Assembly (NCBI GenBank): GCA_027604185.1
Contig: JADGKB010000003.1
Coordinates: 267,674-331,673, forward strand
DNA from: Boothiomyces macroporosus
Taxonomy: Eukaryota; Chytridiomycota; Chytridiomycetes; Rhizophydiales; Terramycetaceae
Length of the DNA stretch: 64,000 bases
Direction: 5' to 3'
Made by a program: the position numbers and the translations under genes. Below, in pieces: positions 1-12,874 of this stretch (positions within the stretch are counted from its first letter, which is position 1; each line of letters starts with the position of its first letter). The notes below the pieces were generated by a model. That model did no database searches and was not told the DNA's origin. It saw only the letters and a list, made by a program, of their open reading frames with translations.

Positions 1-3000
1 AGCGATCTTGAAGCAATCAACAAGCAGTTACTCGTTAGTGCAAACGAGCGATTTGCCCTTGAAAAAACCAATTACCAAGAACAGATTCTAGTTTTGACTG
101 TAGAATGTGATAAATTACGTCAAGTACATTTAAGCTAATTTAGAATGTTGGCGATCTGATCAACGATCGAATTAAGCTGCAAGAAAAATATGACATTTTA
201 GTTTCGAAATCTCATCAAGAAGCAAAAAGTAGAGAAATCCAGGCGGTACCTGATGAACATGAAGATAGTGATCAGGACGAAAACCATTCTTTACTAGCTT
301 CTCGACAAGCTAGTCCTTTGAAGATTCCTGCAAAAGAAAAGGGAGAAAATGAACAGCTGAAGCAGCTTGAACATAGATTGGCAACTTCAAACAAACTTCA
401 ATTCGAATTGAAAAGTAGAGTTGGTGATCTAGAAGAAGTAATAATATACTTATCCTAGCAACTTTGCGCGAAATCCAGAGAGTTTGAAGTGGAAAGGCAA
501 AAGTACATTCAATTGAACGAAAGCTTAAAGGTAAAGAACGAGAAGCTAGATCGAAAAATATCAACTGTTGAACAAAATTACGAAAAATATTTGGAAGAAA
601 CTGAGCCAAAATTGAAAAATATAAAGTATGACCTTGAAACCCTTCGTGAAGTTTACAGAGACACCAAGAATCTTTTGGATCATGCTGAAGAAAAGTTGGA
701 ATTACTCATGGTTGAAAATAGTGGATTAAAGATAAAATACAGCGAATTGGAAACTGAAAATTCTCATCAAACTGCTTCAATAATAGACTTGAACGACCAA
801 CTAGCAAGAAGCAAGCAAAAAGCTGTTGGGTTAGAGAAAGACTTGAAAAATGCTACTTCAAGTATAGACTCTCTGCAGTTGATGATTGCAAGTCAGAACT
901 ATCAAGAGCAGATATCAGAGTTGAAAGCAGAGATTGCAAAGCGAGAGTCTGAATACAATCAGGCAATAGTAATGCTTCATTGGAATATCAGTCAAGCGCA
1001 AACCGCTGGTATTTCTGAAAAGACATCAGAAGAAATGAAGCAGAGTATCCCAGTTGTAGAGCTAGATCAAAGCAGATCCATCAGCATACTTGAATCAATG
1101 GAATCCAGGGACGAAGATAGTATTACCACTTTATCCCGTGTAGCTGTCGATCAACCTCTTTCTAGAGAATTAACGAATACTGACGATCGAGAAACTTCTT
1201 ACGTAACTGCAGACAGTGTCATTCTGGAAAGTCAATTAACTGATTTAAATGAACAAGTGATTAATCTACAACGTGAAATTGATGCCTTGAATGCTTCAAA
1301 TTCTGAATACCACATGGAGATTGTCGCTTCACATTGGTTATTAGGCGAGGTTGGAATTCTCAATTCGAAAGCAGCTGAACGACAGACTACTATTACCAAC
1401 TTGAAGGCGAAATTCAATGATATTTCGGGTAAATTGGCAGCGAAGGATGTGGATATGAAGGTAGCGGAGAGTATCATTTCTCAAAAGGATCTTGCATTGG
1501 CCTGGGCGATAGCGCAGGTAGATATTGATCAAAATCAGAAAGAATCCCAATTTGAAGAGCAAAATATAATAGCTCTTCAAAACGAAAGGGACTTTGCATT
1601 GCTTTCATCCACGCTTTTCATATTTGTTTCTCTCATATTTGGAACTCAGTTGGGACTGAAGGATGCGGAAAAGGTCACTTTGAAGAACTTGCCAAATATT
1701 ACTGATGATCCAAACCAAATACTCATTGAACAACTTTGGGAAGTGGGAGAAAAAGGAATATTGCTTCAACGATTTTGTGAAATGGAACAATCTTTCAAAG
1801 AGCAATCTGAAATGTTCAGCAGGGAGCTTGAAGCGAAATCAGAACTGGCAAAAGAACTAAATCTCACTACAGAGAAATATAGGGCATTAGAAGCTCAACA
1901 TGTTGAAACAAGAAGTTTGGAAACCGGACAAAGTAAATTACTTCTTTCAGTGGAACAGTACGTAAATTTGTTGGAATCAAAAATGAATACTTTGGAGAGC
2001 ACATTGTTAGAGTATGAAATCCTGAAAGAAAAAGACAGCTTAGATATTTCGACATTGGTAAATGTATTGGAGCAGAAAGTGGGATTGGATAAAGAGCTTT
2101 ACAATCACCTCGACATACTCGAACGTATAAACAATGTCATACTTGCCTTAGATGAGTATAAGAAGCATCATTCAGTGGAATTACCTTCACAAAAGTTGGA
2201 TCTGCTCCATAGTTGGTATCAAGGTGATATTGGAATCCTTTATAGTCGCATGGATGAGGAACTCGAGAAATATGTAAATACCAATGAAGCAATTTCTTCT
2301 GATCTAACAAAGAATGTTGAATTGGTAGAATCACTGAAAACTCGACAAGCTGAATTTTCCTCCATACACGATCAATTAAAACAAGACGTGCATCTTAGGG
2401 ATAATCAAAACTTTATCTCCAATGCTTGGCACCAAGGAAACGTGGGGATTTTGAACAATCAACGTCTTGAATTGCAAGAATCACTAGAGACAGTAAAAAT
2501 GTCTGAAGAAAATGCTAAAAAAGAATTGTTAGCACATCAAAATTTGTTGAAAAATTCTGCCCAGGAGATTAATTCCATTCAAGAACGCCATTTCGATTTT
2601 GTCACTACCAGGAACGCTATGGACAATCAAAACTATATTTCCTATTGTTGGAATCAGGCGAATATTGGAATTCTGAGCCAGCAGTTACGGGAAATTGAAG
2701 GCGATAGATTGCTGCTGGAAAAAAGTAGAAATATCATTGCAACCGATATTTCTCAAAATAGCAACGTTTATCAAATGAAGTTAAGGGAAGCTACCGACCT
2801 TTTCTCTAATGAAAGAGATAAGCTCCTTTGCAGCAATGCACAAAAAGATATTTTGAATTGTTGGAATCAAGCCTCAATAGCAATACTACAGTCGGAAATC
2901 ATCCTTAATTCGGTATATGTAGATAGCCATACTGAAAGCTCCACTACAACCAAAAATTTGAACGGTGAAGATCGTTCGATTTTGCACCCTGTTAATAGTG

Positions 3001-6000
3001 ATGATTATCAATACTACATTGAAAATGCTTGGAATTACGCCAGTATACAGATATTAAATGAGCAATTAAAAGAATTTTCCTCAAACTATTGTTCCTTGGA
3101 AAGTAGCATTCAACGAGTTACTCAAGAGTTGCGTGAAAAAGATGTAATGCTGAAGGAAACAGACAAAGAGAAAGCATTGCTGAAAGATCTTCATCTTGAA
3201 TTGGCAAGCTCAAAGGAGATGATGATGCAGCAAATACTTATCATCAGCACTTGGCAGCAAGCCAGCGTACAAATACTCGGCTCTAAATTAGCTGAATTGC
3301 AGTCAGTCGAGACCAGAAATGAACCTGAATTAAAAAGTAAAAGCTCTTTGCCATCTCCGCAAAATATCGCTGTAAATGATGCAAACGATTCAACAATTGC
3401 TATCCCTGTCAGAGAAGTTGTTCATTCTGATCTTGAAAAAGCGATACCACAAATTGACAACCCAAATGTTTTTATAGAAAGATGCTGGTTCCAAGCTGAA
3501 ATCGGAATATTACAAAATGAAATAATGAATATGGCGGATATGCAGATCAGTAGGTTTAATATGCCACTTGACATTTCATCAGTTACAACTTCGGGAAATG
3601 TTTTCCATGAAGATAGTTCGGTACATTCTCGATCACTACTAAACTTTTTGCCTGAAGCAGAGCCTTCCGAATCAAATTTGAATTCTACTGTGAAAAACTC
3701 TGGCGATGAAGTAGGATCTGTCGTTTGGGAAGTTGAATCTGGCTTTTGGAGATCTCACCAATTGCAGTCTGAACACAAAATGGAGTTGCAACTTGTCAAT
3801 ACCGCCACTCTCGAATTGATGCAACAGGTGGATACAATGAGGGAAAGACATCAATATTACGTAAATAATGAAAAGATCTTAAAGCAGGACATTGAACAAC
3901 TTCGCATGGAACTCGATCGAATCCAAAAAGAAAAAGAGTCTGCAACCAATGTTAATCAGCAGTATTCACATGATATTCTTGGAATGCGTATGGAAGTTGA
4001 CAACATGAGAATGGATTTAGGAAAAGCTAATACTCAAATACTGAAATCAAAGAAATATATCAGGGAATTAGAAGGCGTATCCAAAAATCTTCGTCAAGAA
4101 ATGAACGAAAGGGCAATTCAGCAAGAACAATCGTACATAAATTGGGCTTGGATTTATGCTGATCTGCAGATTCAGTATTCATCAATCATTGGTGATCTAC
4201 AACACAGTAATAAGGAGCATGGCATTTCTGTAAATGGGAAACTTGTCCAGGAAAGAGATATTTCACAAGTTGGATTTAGTGCTGAAACTGTTGCAATGTT
4301 AAAATCGATAGATTCATTAGATTTTAATATCAATGACATAAAATTCGACGAGTATGCTGAGGCTCTTCCCCAAAGAAGCCTCCCCATCCAAAATAACGAT
4401 GCATCTGAAAAGCGCACAATGGAAAAATTTGCAGAATATTTAAAGCTGCTTCTAGATAGTGTAGTTGTTCCTCCTGAGAAAAAGGTTCTTTTGGAAAAGT
4501 TGGCATTCAAAATCCAGGAGATGTTCCACAAACAAGCCAAAAGATTGCAAAAAAAGAATGATATCCATAAAAGGGCAATGGCTGAACTCGAAGCGCTTCA
4601 AAAACTAAGCAACAATGAACGACTCGAAAAACTTCTTCGTTTGTATCGATATTATATTGTTCAAGTGGCACTTGATCGAGACCGTGTGTTAAATCGATTA
4701 AAGCGTATGAACCTGGTTCAAGTCACTCAGAAATCCACCAAAAGAACGATTCACAAGTCTACCAGCGTACAGTATATTAGCAGTGCCAGAAAATTAATTT
4801 CTCCATCTACCCTAAACCTCAAACGTTATTCTAGTCTGAGAATTTCTGGACAAGGAACAATGGACAAAGAACCTTTACGGAATTCTGAATATTCACCATT
4901 ATCCAGAAGTATGGATATTCCAAAAATGACAACCATCCCTGAAGGGAAAGCGGTTGATATTCCACCATATATGACAGAGGTCCAACTTTCCGATAAAACG
5001 AAAAAGTTACAGAATCGTGTTATTGCACTCCAAGAGCAAGTTAAACGTGATCATTTTATAATTGAGCAGCTCAAGGCGGATCTGGGGTACTATCTTCCAC
5101 TCGGTAACTACAGCGCAATGTTTGCCAAAGTTCGACGACAAGTAGACGATCAAAGAGAAGTAATTGCTATGCTGGAAAGTAGAATTTTCGACTTGACTTA
5201 CAGTAGTCTGGGTAGAAAGCACTCTGTTGCTTCTCCTAACTCAACCTCGCAGGAGAACACCCATTATAAGCGATCACCACAAGTGGAGCATTTAGATCAT
5301 GAATACGACTACCATGCAGAACAAATAGACAATCAAGTCCGTATGGAGCCAAAATCTCCATTTAGCGATTCCACGATTAAAGCGCCAAAGACTCCAACTA
5401 TTAGAGATCTCAAGACCCCAACCATTCGCTCAGTTCAAAAGAAATTCAGTGAGGATTACATCCTTCCCGAAATCAAACCAGTCTATGTCAAGAAGAGTGA
5501 GAAGGAAGAAGTGGAACGATCAAACACGGTTACAAGTTTTGCTTTCACAGAGTCTGACTGGGATGATGTTCTTCCAACATTGGAATACGGCGGAATTATC
5601 GAGAACAAGACTTTATACCCTCCAAAGAAGAAAGGCGTGTTGAAATCCTCTCGTGAGGTTAAAGAAGTACTCCCTCAAGCAGAGCCAAAACCGCTATCGG
5701 TGTCAATTCCATCTCCTCCACCACATGAAGTTGTTCCATCTCCAACGGCTTCTGCAATAACCCCACCTGTGCAGCAAGATGTGCTATCTGCTACATCGAC
5801 CCCGACAATGTTTTCTGACGCAACAAGCCTGGTTTCTCTGAAGCAGAATCTAACCAAGCTTGCCCAGAATAATCGCCAATCTTCGGGATCTACCAAAGTA
5901 GACGACAAAGCGGGTATAAAGTTTCAGGAAAGGCCAAATTCACTGAACAGAAATGGCGTTATTATCAATGAAAGTTTACATAGAGTAAATGAAAGCTTGC

Positions 6001-6155
6001 AAAGAAGACACAATCTGATGAGTCAAAAGTACCGTTCCTCATTCCCTTCAGACAAGAATATACCTCCACAAACACCTGGAAAATCTCCAACTGATGCAAG
6101 GTTATCCAACAATCCACAAAAGTCGAAATTGATAAGAAAGTATAGTTTTGAATAG
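1..6155 (+). CDS. Giant coiled-coil protein with repeated Trp motif (5' partial)
   Basis: I do not recognise a named family. The gene enters from the left edge and ends at TAG 6153-6155. Introns at 124-143 (20 nt) and 438-458 (21 nt) join three exons into at least 2037 residues with no internal stop. Most of the protein is Glu/Lys/Leu/Ser-rich predicted coiled coil. It is interrupted by about a dozen copies of a short motif built on W-x-[Q/Y/E]-[A/G]-x-[I/V]-x-I-L (Trp codons at 981, 1335, 1503, 1737, 2214, 2427, 2649, 2862, 3030, 3252, 3486 and 4149), often about 71-78 residues apart. The C-terminal third (about 4700-6150) has a basic helical stretch, another coiled coil near 5000-5200, then a Ser/Pro/Thr-rich disordered tail with TPTI/KTPT repeats. 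The architecture suggests a large cytoskeletal, centrosomal or vesicle-tether scaffold, but that is inference. The start codon lies outside the window. Confidence 0.9.
981..4200 (+). repeat. About 12 copies of a ~23-residue Trp motif inside the coiled-coil protein
   Basis: Well-kept copies read, around the Trp, SNAWHQGNVGILNNQ, SYCWNQANIGILSQQ, LNCWNQASIAILQSE, ENAWNYASIQILNEQ, ISTWQQASVQILGSK and ERCWFQAEIGILQNE. Each is preceded by an Asn/Tyr/Ile-containing helix and followed by a Leu heptad. Weaker copies lie at 981, 1335, 1503, 1737 and 4149. Spacing between neighbouring Trp residues is 71, 74, 71, 56, 74 and 78 residues from 2214 to 3486, and 221 residues (about 3 x 74) to the last copy. 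DNA identity between copies is low, so this is an old, selected protein repeat and not a recent duplication. Confidence 0.8.
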
Positions 6156-6282
6156 ATTGCATTTCAATAAAGTCTTTAGTTTTGATATAGTGTTGATTTT
6201 TGTTTCATCGCCATTATTGATAGTCATGGATTTTATACTCTGTCATCCACAGTGAAACAAGAGTTTATTATTTTGGTTGAAT

Positions 6283-7745
6283 ATGCGACAAGGACGATTA
6301 CAAGCATCTACTCTGGCCAATATATGGCGGTCGTTGGATTCCAGCAATGACACGCCCAGCCCTGCTTCAAAGGATAAAGTGCCATTAAATACATTAGACC
6401 CATTACAGAAACAGTATATACCACAAACTGCCGATTCTCCCCTATTCAGACTAATTTCAGTTTCTACCAGTTCAGAAGAATTAGGTGTTGCAGAGTGCAC
6501 CCCACAAGCGCGATCCAGTCAATCTACAACAATTCATAGAGCTTCTTCAGAAAACTTGACCAGTGGCAGACCTGGGAGTCCAGCTCAGATTAGGGGCTTT
6601 AGCGTGCCTAATATTACATCGACTAGTGTGGATATTCTGAATCCTCGTGTTGTCCAATCAACTTCAAATCTTTATGCAAGCCCAAATTTTATTGAAGCAA
6701 TTCCAGTTCCAGAGAGGCCAGGCGCTCCAGAACCTATTGAAAGAGAAAATCCTGATCCAGTGTTTGGAGCAATCTTAAATCAACCTTCTCAAGCATCAAT
6801 TACCAGAAGTGTATCCTTTACCTCAAATGTAGCCAAAAGTAAATCGACGGACTGGAAGGAAGAATATGCACATATTGATATTGATTGGTCGATGCAAGCA
6901 ATGGATGTACTTTATAATGCGGCATTTTATGACTATATAAGAGATGAGAGAAACGTAGACCTCTCAGCAATACGGCTAAGCAGAATAATAAAAGACTACA
7001 AACCAAGACAGGTTGCCAATGCGTTATTATGGATGATACAAGGCTGGTCAGTAGAAACTACAGCAAAACTGCTTCGAATAATTTTTTCAGACTGGCTACC
7101 AGATTTAGCTGGGTAATTTGATTATAATCTTAGTTGTGTATTTTCTCTAATCAGTCGCAACTGGCCCAAGACTCCACAGTGCAGCTTATGTGTGGCATAT
7201 CTCTTAATGTCAGAGCCTGCAAACACCTCAGCTCTATTTTTACGGTCGCTGATGCAAAACTGGTCAAGAAAGGAAAGTATTGACTTGGTGACATACCTGG
7301 ATGCCATTTTGAAGTGGAATACCGAATATTTGCAAGAAGTTATGGCCGTGTATGCTAACCCTATCTTACCAGCTTTGCCTGAGCTTCCTCAGCCAAACGA
7401 AGTGAAAGAGAAGGTTGAAAAGTTCAAATCAAGCATTGAAGAGACATCTCATAAACTAGTAAGCGAAATTTCTTATTCAAGCAATAGATGCTCGCAAATG
7501 CCCGGCTAGCCGTGGCAGAATATCAATTAGCACTATTTACTCATTGGTCCAGCTGCACGAACTGTCAAGCAAAGGAAGAATGCGCAATTTTAAGTAAATT
7601 AACAATTCCAAACTTTAACACTTCACAAACCGACTTGGGGCTCGATCAGCTTTCAAATTATTCAGAAAGTGATTGCGAGTCTGCGTGGACTTCACAGTTG
7701 TTGGATACTTCAAACTTGGACAGAGATGATTCTGAATCTGAATAA
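6283..7745 (+). CDS. Orphan protein with helical middle domain
   Basis: Start ATG is at 6283. Two introns (7113-7133, 21 nt; 7459-7487, 29 nt) are removed to give a 470-residue protein ending at TAA 7743-7745. Residues 1-190 are low-complexity Ser/Thr/Pro/Gln, probably disordered. About 190-400 is a compact Trp- and Leu-rich helical domain (motifs such as DWSMQAMDVLYNAAFYDY and ALLWMIQGWSVETTAKLLR), which also holds a C-x2-C (PQCSLC) segment. A second C-x2-C (CTNCQ) occurs near the C-terminus, which ends in an acidic Ser/Asp/Glu tail. I do not recognise the family. It follows the giant coiled-coil gene on the same strand with about 127 bp between stop and start, and converges on the mannosidase gene 110 bp downstream. 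Coding status rests on the long open frame and on both introns restoring frame. Confidence 0.8.
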
Positions 7746-7855
7746 AATATATTTTGCAATTGTCTATTTTCAGAATACAAATACTTTAATCATCGTGGAG
7801 ATACCTCCGATCATATCAAGGTGCCTTAATTCTCTCACACTGTAAATGACTGACT

Positions 7856-10800
7856 TTATTCAATTTTCACCAACAAGGTAATCATCTTGAATGGCATATA
7901 CTCAAGTTCCACGGCATTGTCAGTAATTGGGAGCTGGCCGTGTGTTTCTTCAATCACATTAGACAGATAAACCTCAGCGAGTTTAAATGAGCTAGATTAT
8001 TTAAAACTTACCTAGACAAGGTTGCTATACCTCTCCCCCCGTAAGCCTCATACATTCTTACCACAAAGAGTTTACTCTTTTCAAAGTTTTCAGCAGGCTT
8101 GATTGTATCAATCACTAAATTCTTGGCAGTTACATTAAAGAATGCAGCTTCTTGGAATGAGCCAGCGCCTGATAAAATTTCGACTGGTACATTGTACTGA
8201 TAAGCTTCGCGTACCACATCAGATTCCAAGAACGACCCTTTGTGCGGTAGCAGCGCGTACTTGAATGTCTGTCTTCCTAAATCTGCTTTATCATCAGGAG
8301 ATTTCGGTGATCTTAAGATTGACATTGAAATTGTATTGTTATGAACTGAAAAGCCATATTTACTACGTAAAGATTCACTTACCTGTCATTGAGCAATGCA
8401 ACTCCATAGCCATACTCAGAATAATCCACAAACTTGTGTGCACATACTTCAAATTTAGCCATATCCCAAGAATTGTTAAAGTGTGTTGGACGCTGAATGT
8501 ACCCAAATTGGGTCTCGAATGTTGCATAATCACATTCAACATTGACTGGGAACTCCACTTTGATAATCTTTCTGCTCTCTTGCCAAAAGATTTCATTTTC
8601 AAAATTGACGAGTTTGCTTCCTGCAGAAATAGTAGTTCTTTGTTCCAGCGTACTTGTTTTTGATATTGGATGAATAACTTTTAGGACAACTCGAAGAGGA
8701 CCAGCTTCCTCCACGGATATTTTACCTAATCCAGCTTCCCAGGATTTTTCCAAATGATAAATTTCAACATCCCAAGCATCCCAAAATAGAGGAATATCTT
8801 CGTAGAATCTGAATACATTTCCAAGAGAATTGGATAAGACTGTTTCCCTTCCAACTTCTCTGTCAATCAAAGAGAATAGCCTTCCATGTTCATCGAATGA
8901 GGCTTGAATCAACCCATTGTCAACAATAAATCGGTTTGGCAATGATTCCACTATTGTCAATATATTCAAAAACCTAAAACAAAATCATCAGATAATATTT
9001 TTGTAATAGGATTCATGTTCACTACTTCCACTATTTATAAGATCAGCTCTTATAATTGATGGGTGAACGGTAGAAACTCTTACCTTTTACTTGACTATCA
9101 AAAGAAGGGGCAGTTTCTTGAAGCAATACACCAGATAATGGAGCGATTGGTGGAACTTTGATTAACGCTATTTACCATATGCAAGCCCATATTTTTTATC
9201 AGAAGAGTACTGTTGATACTGTACATTGTTTGCAATAGGAATCTGAGCAATATACCCTGGAACTGGCCAAGGAGATAAATTGGTAGCAATGGTTTTGGTT
9301 CCTTCACCCATCAATAATTTCAAAGCTTCCTTTTTCAACTTTGTACCAGACAATGTTACATCTTCGTAAAACTACGTTAGCAGTGAACTACTTTGATTGC
9401 ATCCACGTATACTAATCCAATACTGGACCCTGGTAATACATCATGGAATTGATTCAAGAGAACTAGTTTCCACAAACGATCAATCTCAGCCTTTGGGTAT
9501 GTCTTGGTTTTCTTTTGAGCAAGACACAAAGCCCACAAAATCTCGACTGCCCTGAGCAGGTATTCACAATATCGGTTATACTTTTTCACAAGCCCATGGG
9601 TTGTATAAGTTCCACGATGTAATTCAAAGTAAAGTTCTCCTTTCCAAGTATTCAAACCAGTAGAAGTTGTCTCTAATTCCTCATAAAATTTAGTAGGATC
9701 CCCAAATTTGGTTTGGGATGGAAGTCCTTCAATGTTTCCAAAGCGTTTGATTCTTTCAATCATTGGCAAAAGTGGACCACCACCTCCATCTCCATTTCTA
9801 ATATTAGAATATCATTACCCGTATAATAATAGTGACTTGTTACTATATTGCTTATCCTTGTTGTTTGCTACAGCAAATACTGCATCTTTCACAGAAGCTT
9901 GAGCAGTGTACGTATCTGCTGGTGAGAAATGAGTCAAAACACTGGTGCCATCCAAGCCCTTCCAATAGAATGAAGTATGTGGAAACTTGTTGATATTGTT
10001 CCAAGAAAGTTTTTGAGTGAAAAAGTACTTTAGCCCTGCACTGGTAAGGATTTGAGGAAGTTGAGATGAATATCCAAAAGTATCAGGAAGCCAAAAGACT
10101 GAATGTCTAAATCCAAACTTTTCGTAAAAGTAGTTTTGGCCATACAAGAACTAGTGTCAGTTGCAATTACTTGGCGACAAAAAGCCTCCCCTGATGGAAC
10201 GTTACAATCCATTTCCACCCATGTGCCTCCAATAGGTACAAATCTGCCAGTTTTGACAAGCCCAGTGATTTTTTCAAATAGGCTTGGATATAGCTGTTCT
10301 AACCATTCGAACTGCTGGGCTTGCTATCATTAGTAGAAAGTACTGAAGCGGCAAAAGTATATTCCGGATTTTGCTCCAACAACCTGCACTGAGTTGCCCA
10401 GCTTCTGGCGATTTTTCTTTTTGTTTCATCATAAGGCCATAACCAGGCGGTGTCTATTATTAGTATACTCATTACCAATATGACAATTTCCAATAGCAGT
10501 AATAGCATGTGAAACATAGCCCAATTCCTTCTTGCGTACTTTAAAGAACTTGCTACCAATCTCTTTTGCTGCAACTAAAGTAGCAGGCTCATTATTCCTA
10601 ATCGTGTTTACGATAGAGTTTGCAGTGAATAACGCATCATTCCCAAGCTGCGACTCGACTGGCATTTCTTTGACGATCCCTAACAGCACTTCCAAGTCCC
10701 AGTAAATCGAACGAGCAAGTTCGTTAAAACAGACTAGCTTTACAGTTTTCAATGCAAAGCTCTTGTTTGGATCTGGAGCATTGATCATTCCATTGAATCC

Positions 10801-11286
10801 CGCGCCAAACATGCCATTGGCGCCAACTTCAATGTAAATGGTAAATTTCTAGGTTTAAAGTATAGGTACCTGGCCAGCTGGGGCACCATTGGTCAAATCA
10901 AAGTCTACATGACGATCCAGCCCAAAATCACCAGTTAAGCCCTGCAATGGCTCTCCTTTATCACTCCAAACCAATCCTTCGCAGCTTGGATCAAAGATCA
11001 GGTACACCTTTCTTCCTTCCATACTCTTTGGAATGGTGATTTCCAATTTGAACCAATGAGTAGACCAAGTAGGGGTAATTTGATCCCCTACTTTGGCAGG
11101 AACGTAAACCCCCTTCATTGCCTCGCCAAATGGGATCCTTTGGAGGTTAGGAACAGCGTATTTGGTAATTGCGATTGATTCATCTACGATTTCTTCAAGA
11201 AAAGATTGAAGATTGACGTCGTAAAACATGTCAGATTTGAAGTACTTTTCGATTCGCTCAACAGTAATATTCCGGTGTTTGAGCAT
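7856..11286 (-). CDS. AMS1: Vacuolar/cytosolic alpha-mannosidase, GH38 (AMS1/MAN2C1 type)
   Basis: Hydrolyses alpha-linked mannose from free oligosaccharides. In fungi the AMS1 class is vacuolar and delivered by the Cvt/autophagy route. Twelve exons give 1056 residues, close to yeast Ams1 (about 1080). Introns: 10849-10869, 10454-10475, 10324-10343, 10151-10170, 9798-9818, 9372-9391, 9156-9175, 9031-9083 (53 nt, an outlier), 8951-8973, 8363-8382 and 7992-8011. Visible hallmarks in order: an N-terminal [16 protein letters not shown] region, [17 protein letters not shown] of the class IIC beta domain, the zinc-binding [12 protein letters not shown], the [16 protein letters not shown] nucleophile Asp region, [10 protein letters not shown], and the C-terminal [18 protein letters not shown]. 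No signal peptide is seen, as expected for AMS1. The start is the first ATG, 73 bp from the divergently transcribed dehydrogenase gene. Confidence 0.97.
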
Positions 11287-11359
11287 TTCTGATTAAAAAG
11301 TTTAAACCAAGTCGTGACTGCGCCATTGATATCTTTTCACAAACGAATTCTCAAAACAC

Positions 11360-12832
11360 ATGACTGAACTAAAGCAAGCGGATTTCACAGCTCTCGAATT
11401 ACAAGCGGATGGAGCGTTTCTTGAAGCAAACTTCAAATACGTACTAGTGCAAGATGGAGTGAACATTTACAGGAACGGAATATTACACCTTGGATTGAAA
11501 GGCGATTATTACATTATGGAAACCATCGCATGCGGAATATGCTGCACTGATTGTGCAAGGCCGTTCCTTCCATATCCATTGCCCCAAATTATTGGCCATG
11601 AAGTGGTGGTATCTGTTCCTCAATCAATCAGGAAAAATGGCTCTACGATTGGAGTTGTAGAAATCAACAATTCACATAAATCTCATGGGAGTTCCGTACC
11701 ATGTCCGTATTGTGAAAGCGGATTATCAAGCCAATGTCCAGCAAGAATCACTATGGGAATCAATTCTTGGCCAGGGGGTTTGGCAAAGTATATCGTCGTT
11801 CCTAAATTCAACCTATATCAAATCCCAACGGAGTTGAATCTATCTCCGAATACTGCTACTTTGATTGAACCGTTTGCTGCTGCTTTGCATGGAGTAAACA
11901 CGGTTTGGAAAGGTGGGAAAGACTATGCCATTCTCGGAGCAGGAAAATTGGGTTTATTGACTATTGCTGCATTGGCTATCTCTAGAAACCGATTCGATCA
12001 TGATATTACCATAACTGCCATTCTTCGTACTGAAAAGAACAAGGAAGAGGCATTGCTATTTGGTGCAAACAAGGTAATTATCACAGATGGTAAACCAATT
12101 GAAGAAAGTTTTGATGTTGTATTTGATACTACTGGATCTGCTGATGGGTTAGAATATGCAACGGCTATTGCCAAGAATGAAGTACATTTAAAAAGTACAC
12201 ATGGACAGCCAATGCTTGGCTTTAAACATTTTACTGAACTGGTTGTATCAGAAATTAGTATGATTCCATTTTCTCAAAAGGAATTGGATTTCAACTGTAA
12301 CGGCTCAGTAAATGCCAATATTTATGTTGCTGAATCAGTCCCTGAAGAAATTACCAAGTTGATTACAGACACTAACCGAAATATCTATCAAAATTCTACA
12401 GCTAATGCTGATAACTGGCTGGAAAATGGAGGCGGCTCTGTTTTGATGTCTGAAGGTTCAAAGTTACCAAGGTTCGATTTAGCCGTTTGTACAAGTGCTA
12501 AAGAAGTTGATGATATCGTAACTCCCAATTCTAGTCATGACAGATCTCTAGTGCGCGTAAGAGGTGCTATTTTAATTGCCAATCCAAAGGAAAACTCTTT
12601 ACTTGAAGCTATCAACAGCAGGCAAATCAAAATCACTACTTCAAGATGCGGCGACTTTAATGATGCAATCAGGGTCTTGTCTCAGCCAACGTCTTCTACG
12701 CTGGTGCAAAATTTGGAAAGGCTCATCACACATCAATTCAGACTAGAGGAGTTACCGTCTGCTTTGGATATCGTTTCTGGGAAACAGAAAACAGAAAAGA
12801 AGCTTTTAAAAGTAGTATTGACTGCAAAATAA
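11360..12832 (+). CDS. Zinc-type medium-chain dehydrogenase/reductase (MDR)
   Basis: A single uninterrupted 490-residue frame. The N-terminal half is a GroES-like alcohol-dehydrogenase catalytic domain: GICCTDC and IIGHEVV supply catalytic zinc ligands, followed by a partial structural-zinc loop CPYCESGLSSQC. The Rossmann domain begins at AILGAGKLGLLTIAAL and continues through FDVVFDTTGSADGLEYA. The protein is about 100-150 residues longer than a typical MDR, because the region after the Rossmann core carries extra sequence (roughly residues 290-410). The substrate cannot be inferred; the arrangement recalls threonine/sorbitol-dehydrogenase-like members. It is one of only two single-exon genes of any length here (with NUC1), unusual among neighbours that each carry several tiny introns, so transfer or retroposition is conceivable but unproven. 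Confidence 0.85.
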   Translation: MTELKQADFTALELQADGAFLEANFKYVLVQDGVNIYRNGILHLGLKGDYYIMETIACGICCTDCARPFLPYPLPQIIGHEVVVSVPQSIRKNGSTIGVVEINNSHKSHGSSVPCPYCESGLSSQCPARITMGINSWPGGLAKYIVVPKFNLYQIPTELNLSPNTATLIEPFAAALHGVNTVWKGGKDYAILGAGKLGLLTIAALAISRNRFDHDITITAILRTEKNKEEALLFGANKVIITDGKPIEESFDVVFDTTGSADGLEYATAIAKNEVHLKSTHGQPMLGFKHFTELVVSEISMIPFSQKELDFNCNGSVNANIYVAESVPEEITKLITDTNRNIYQNSTANADNWLENGGGSVLMSEGSKLPRFDLAVCTSAKEVDDIVTPNSSHDRSLVRVRGAILIANPKENSLLEAINSRQIKITTSRCGDFNDAIRVLSQPTSSTLVQNLERLITHQFRLEELPSALDIVSGKQKTEKKLLKVVLTAK

Positions 12833-12874
12833 ACCACATAGCTGTCTTTATATAAGCTTGCAAAAAATAATCTT

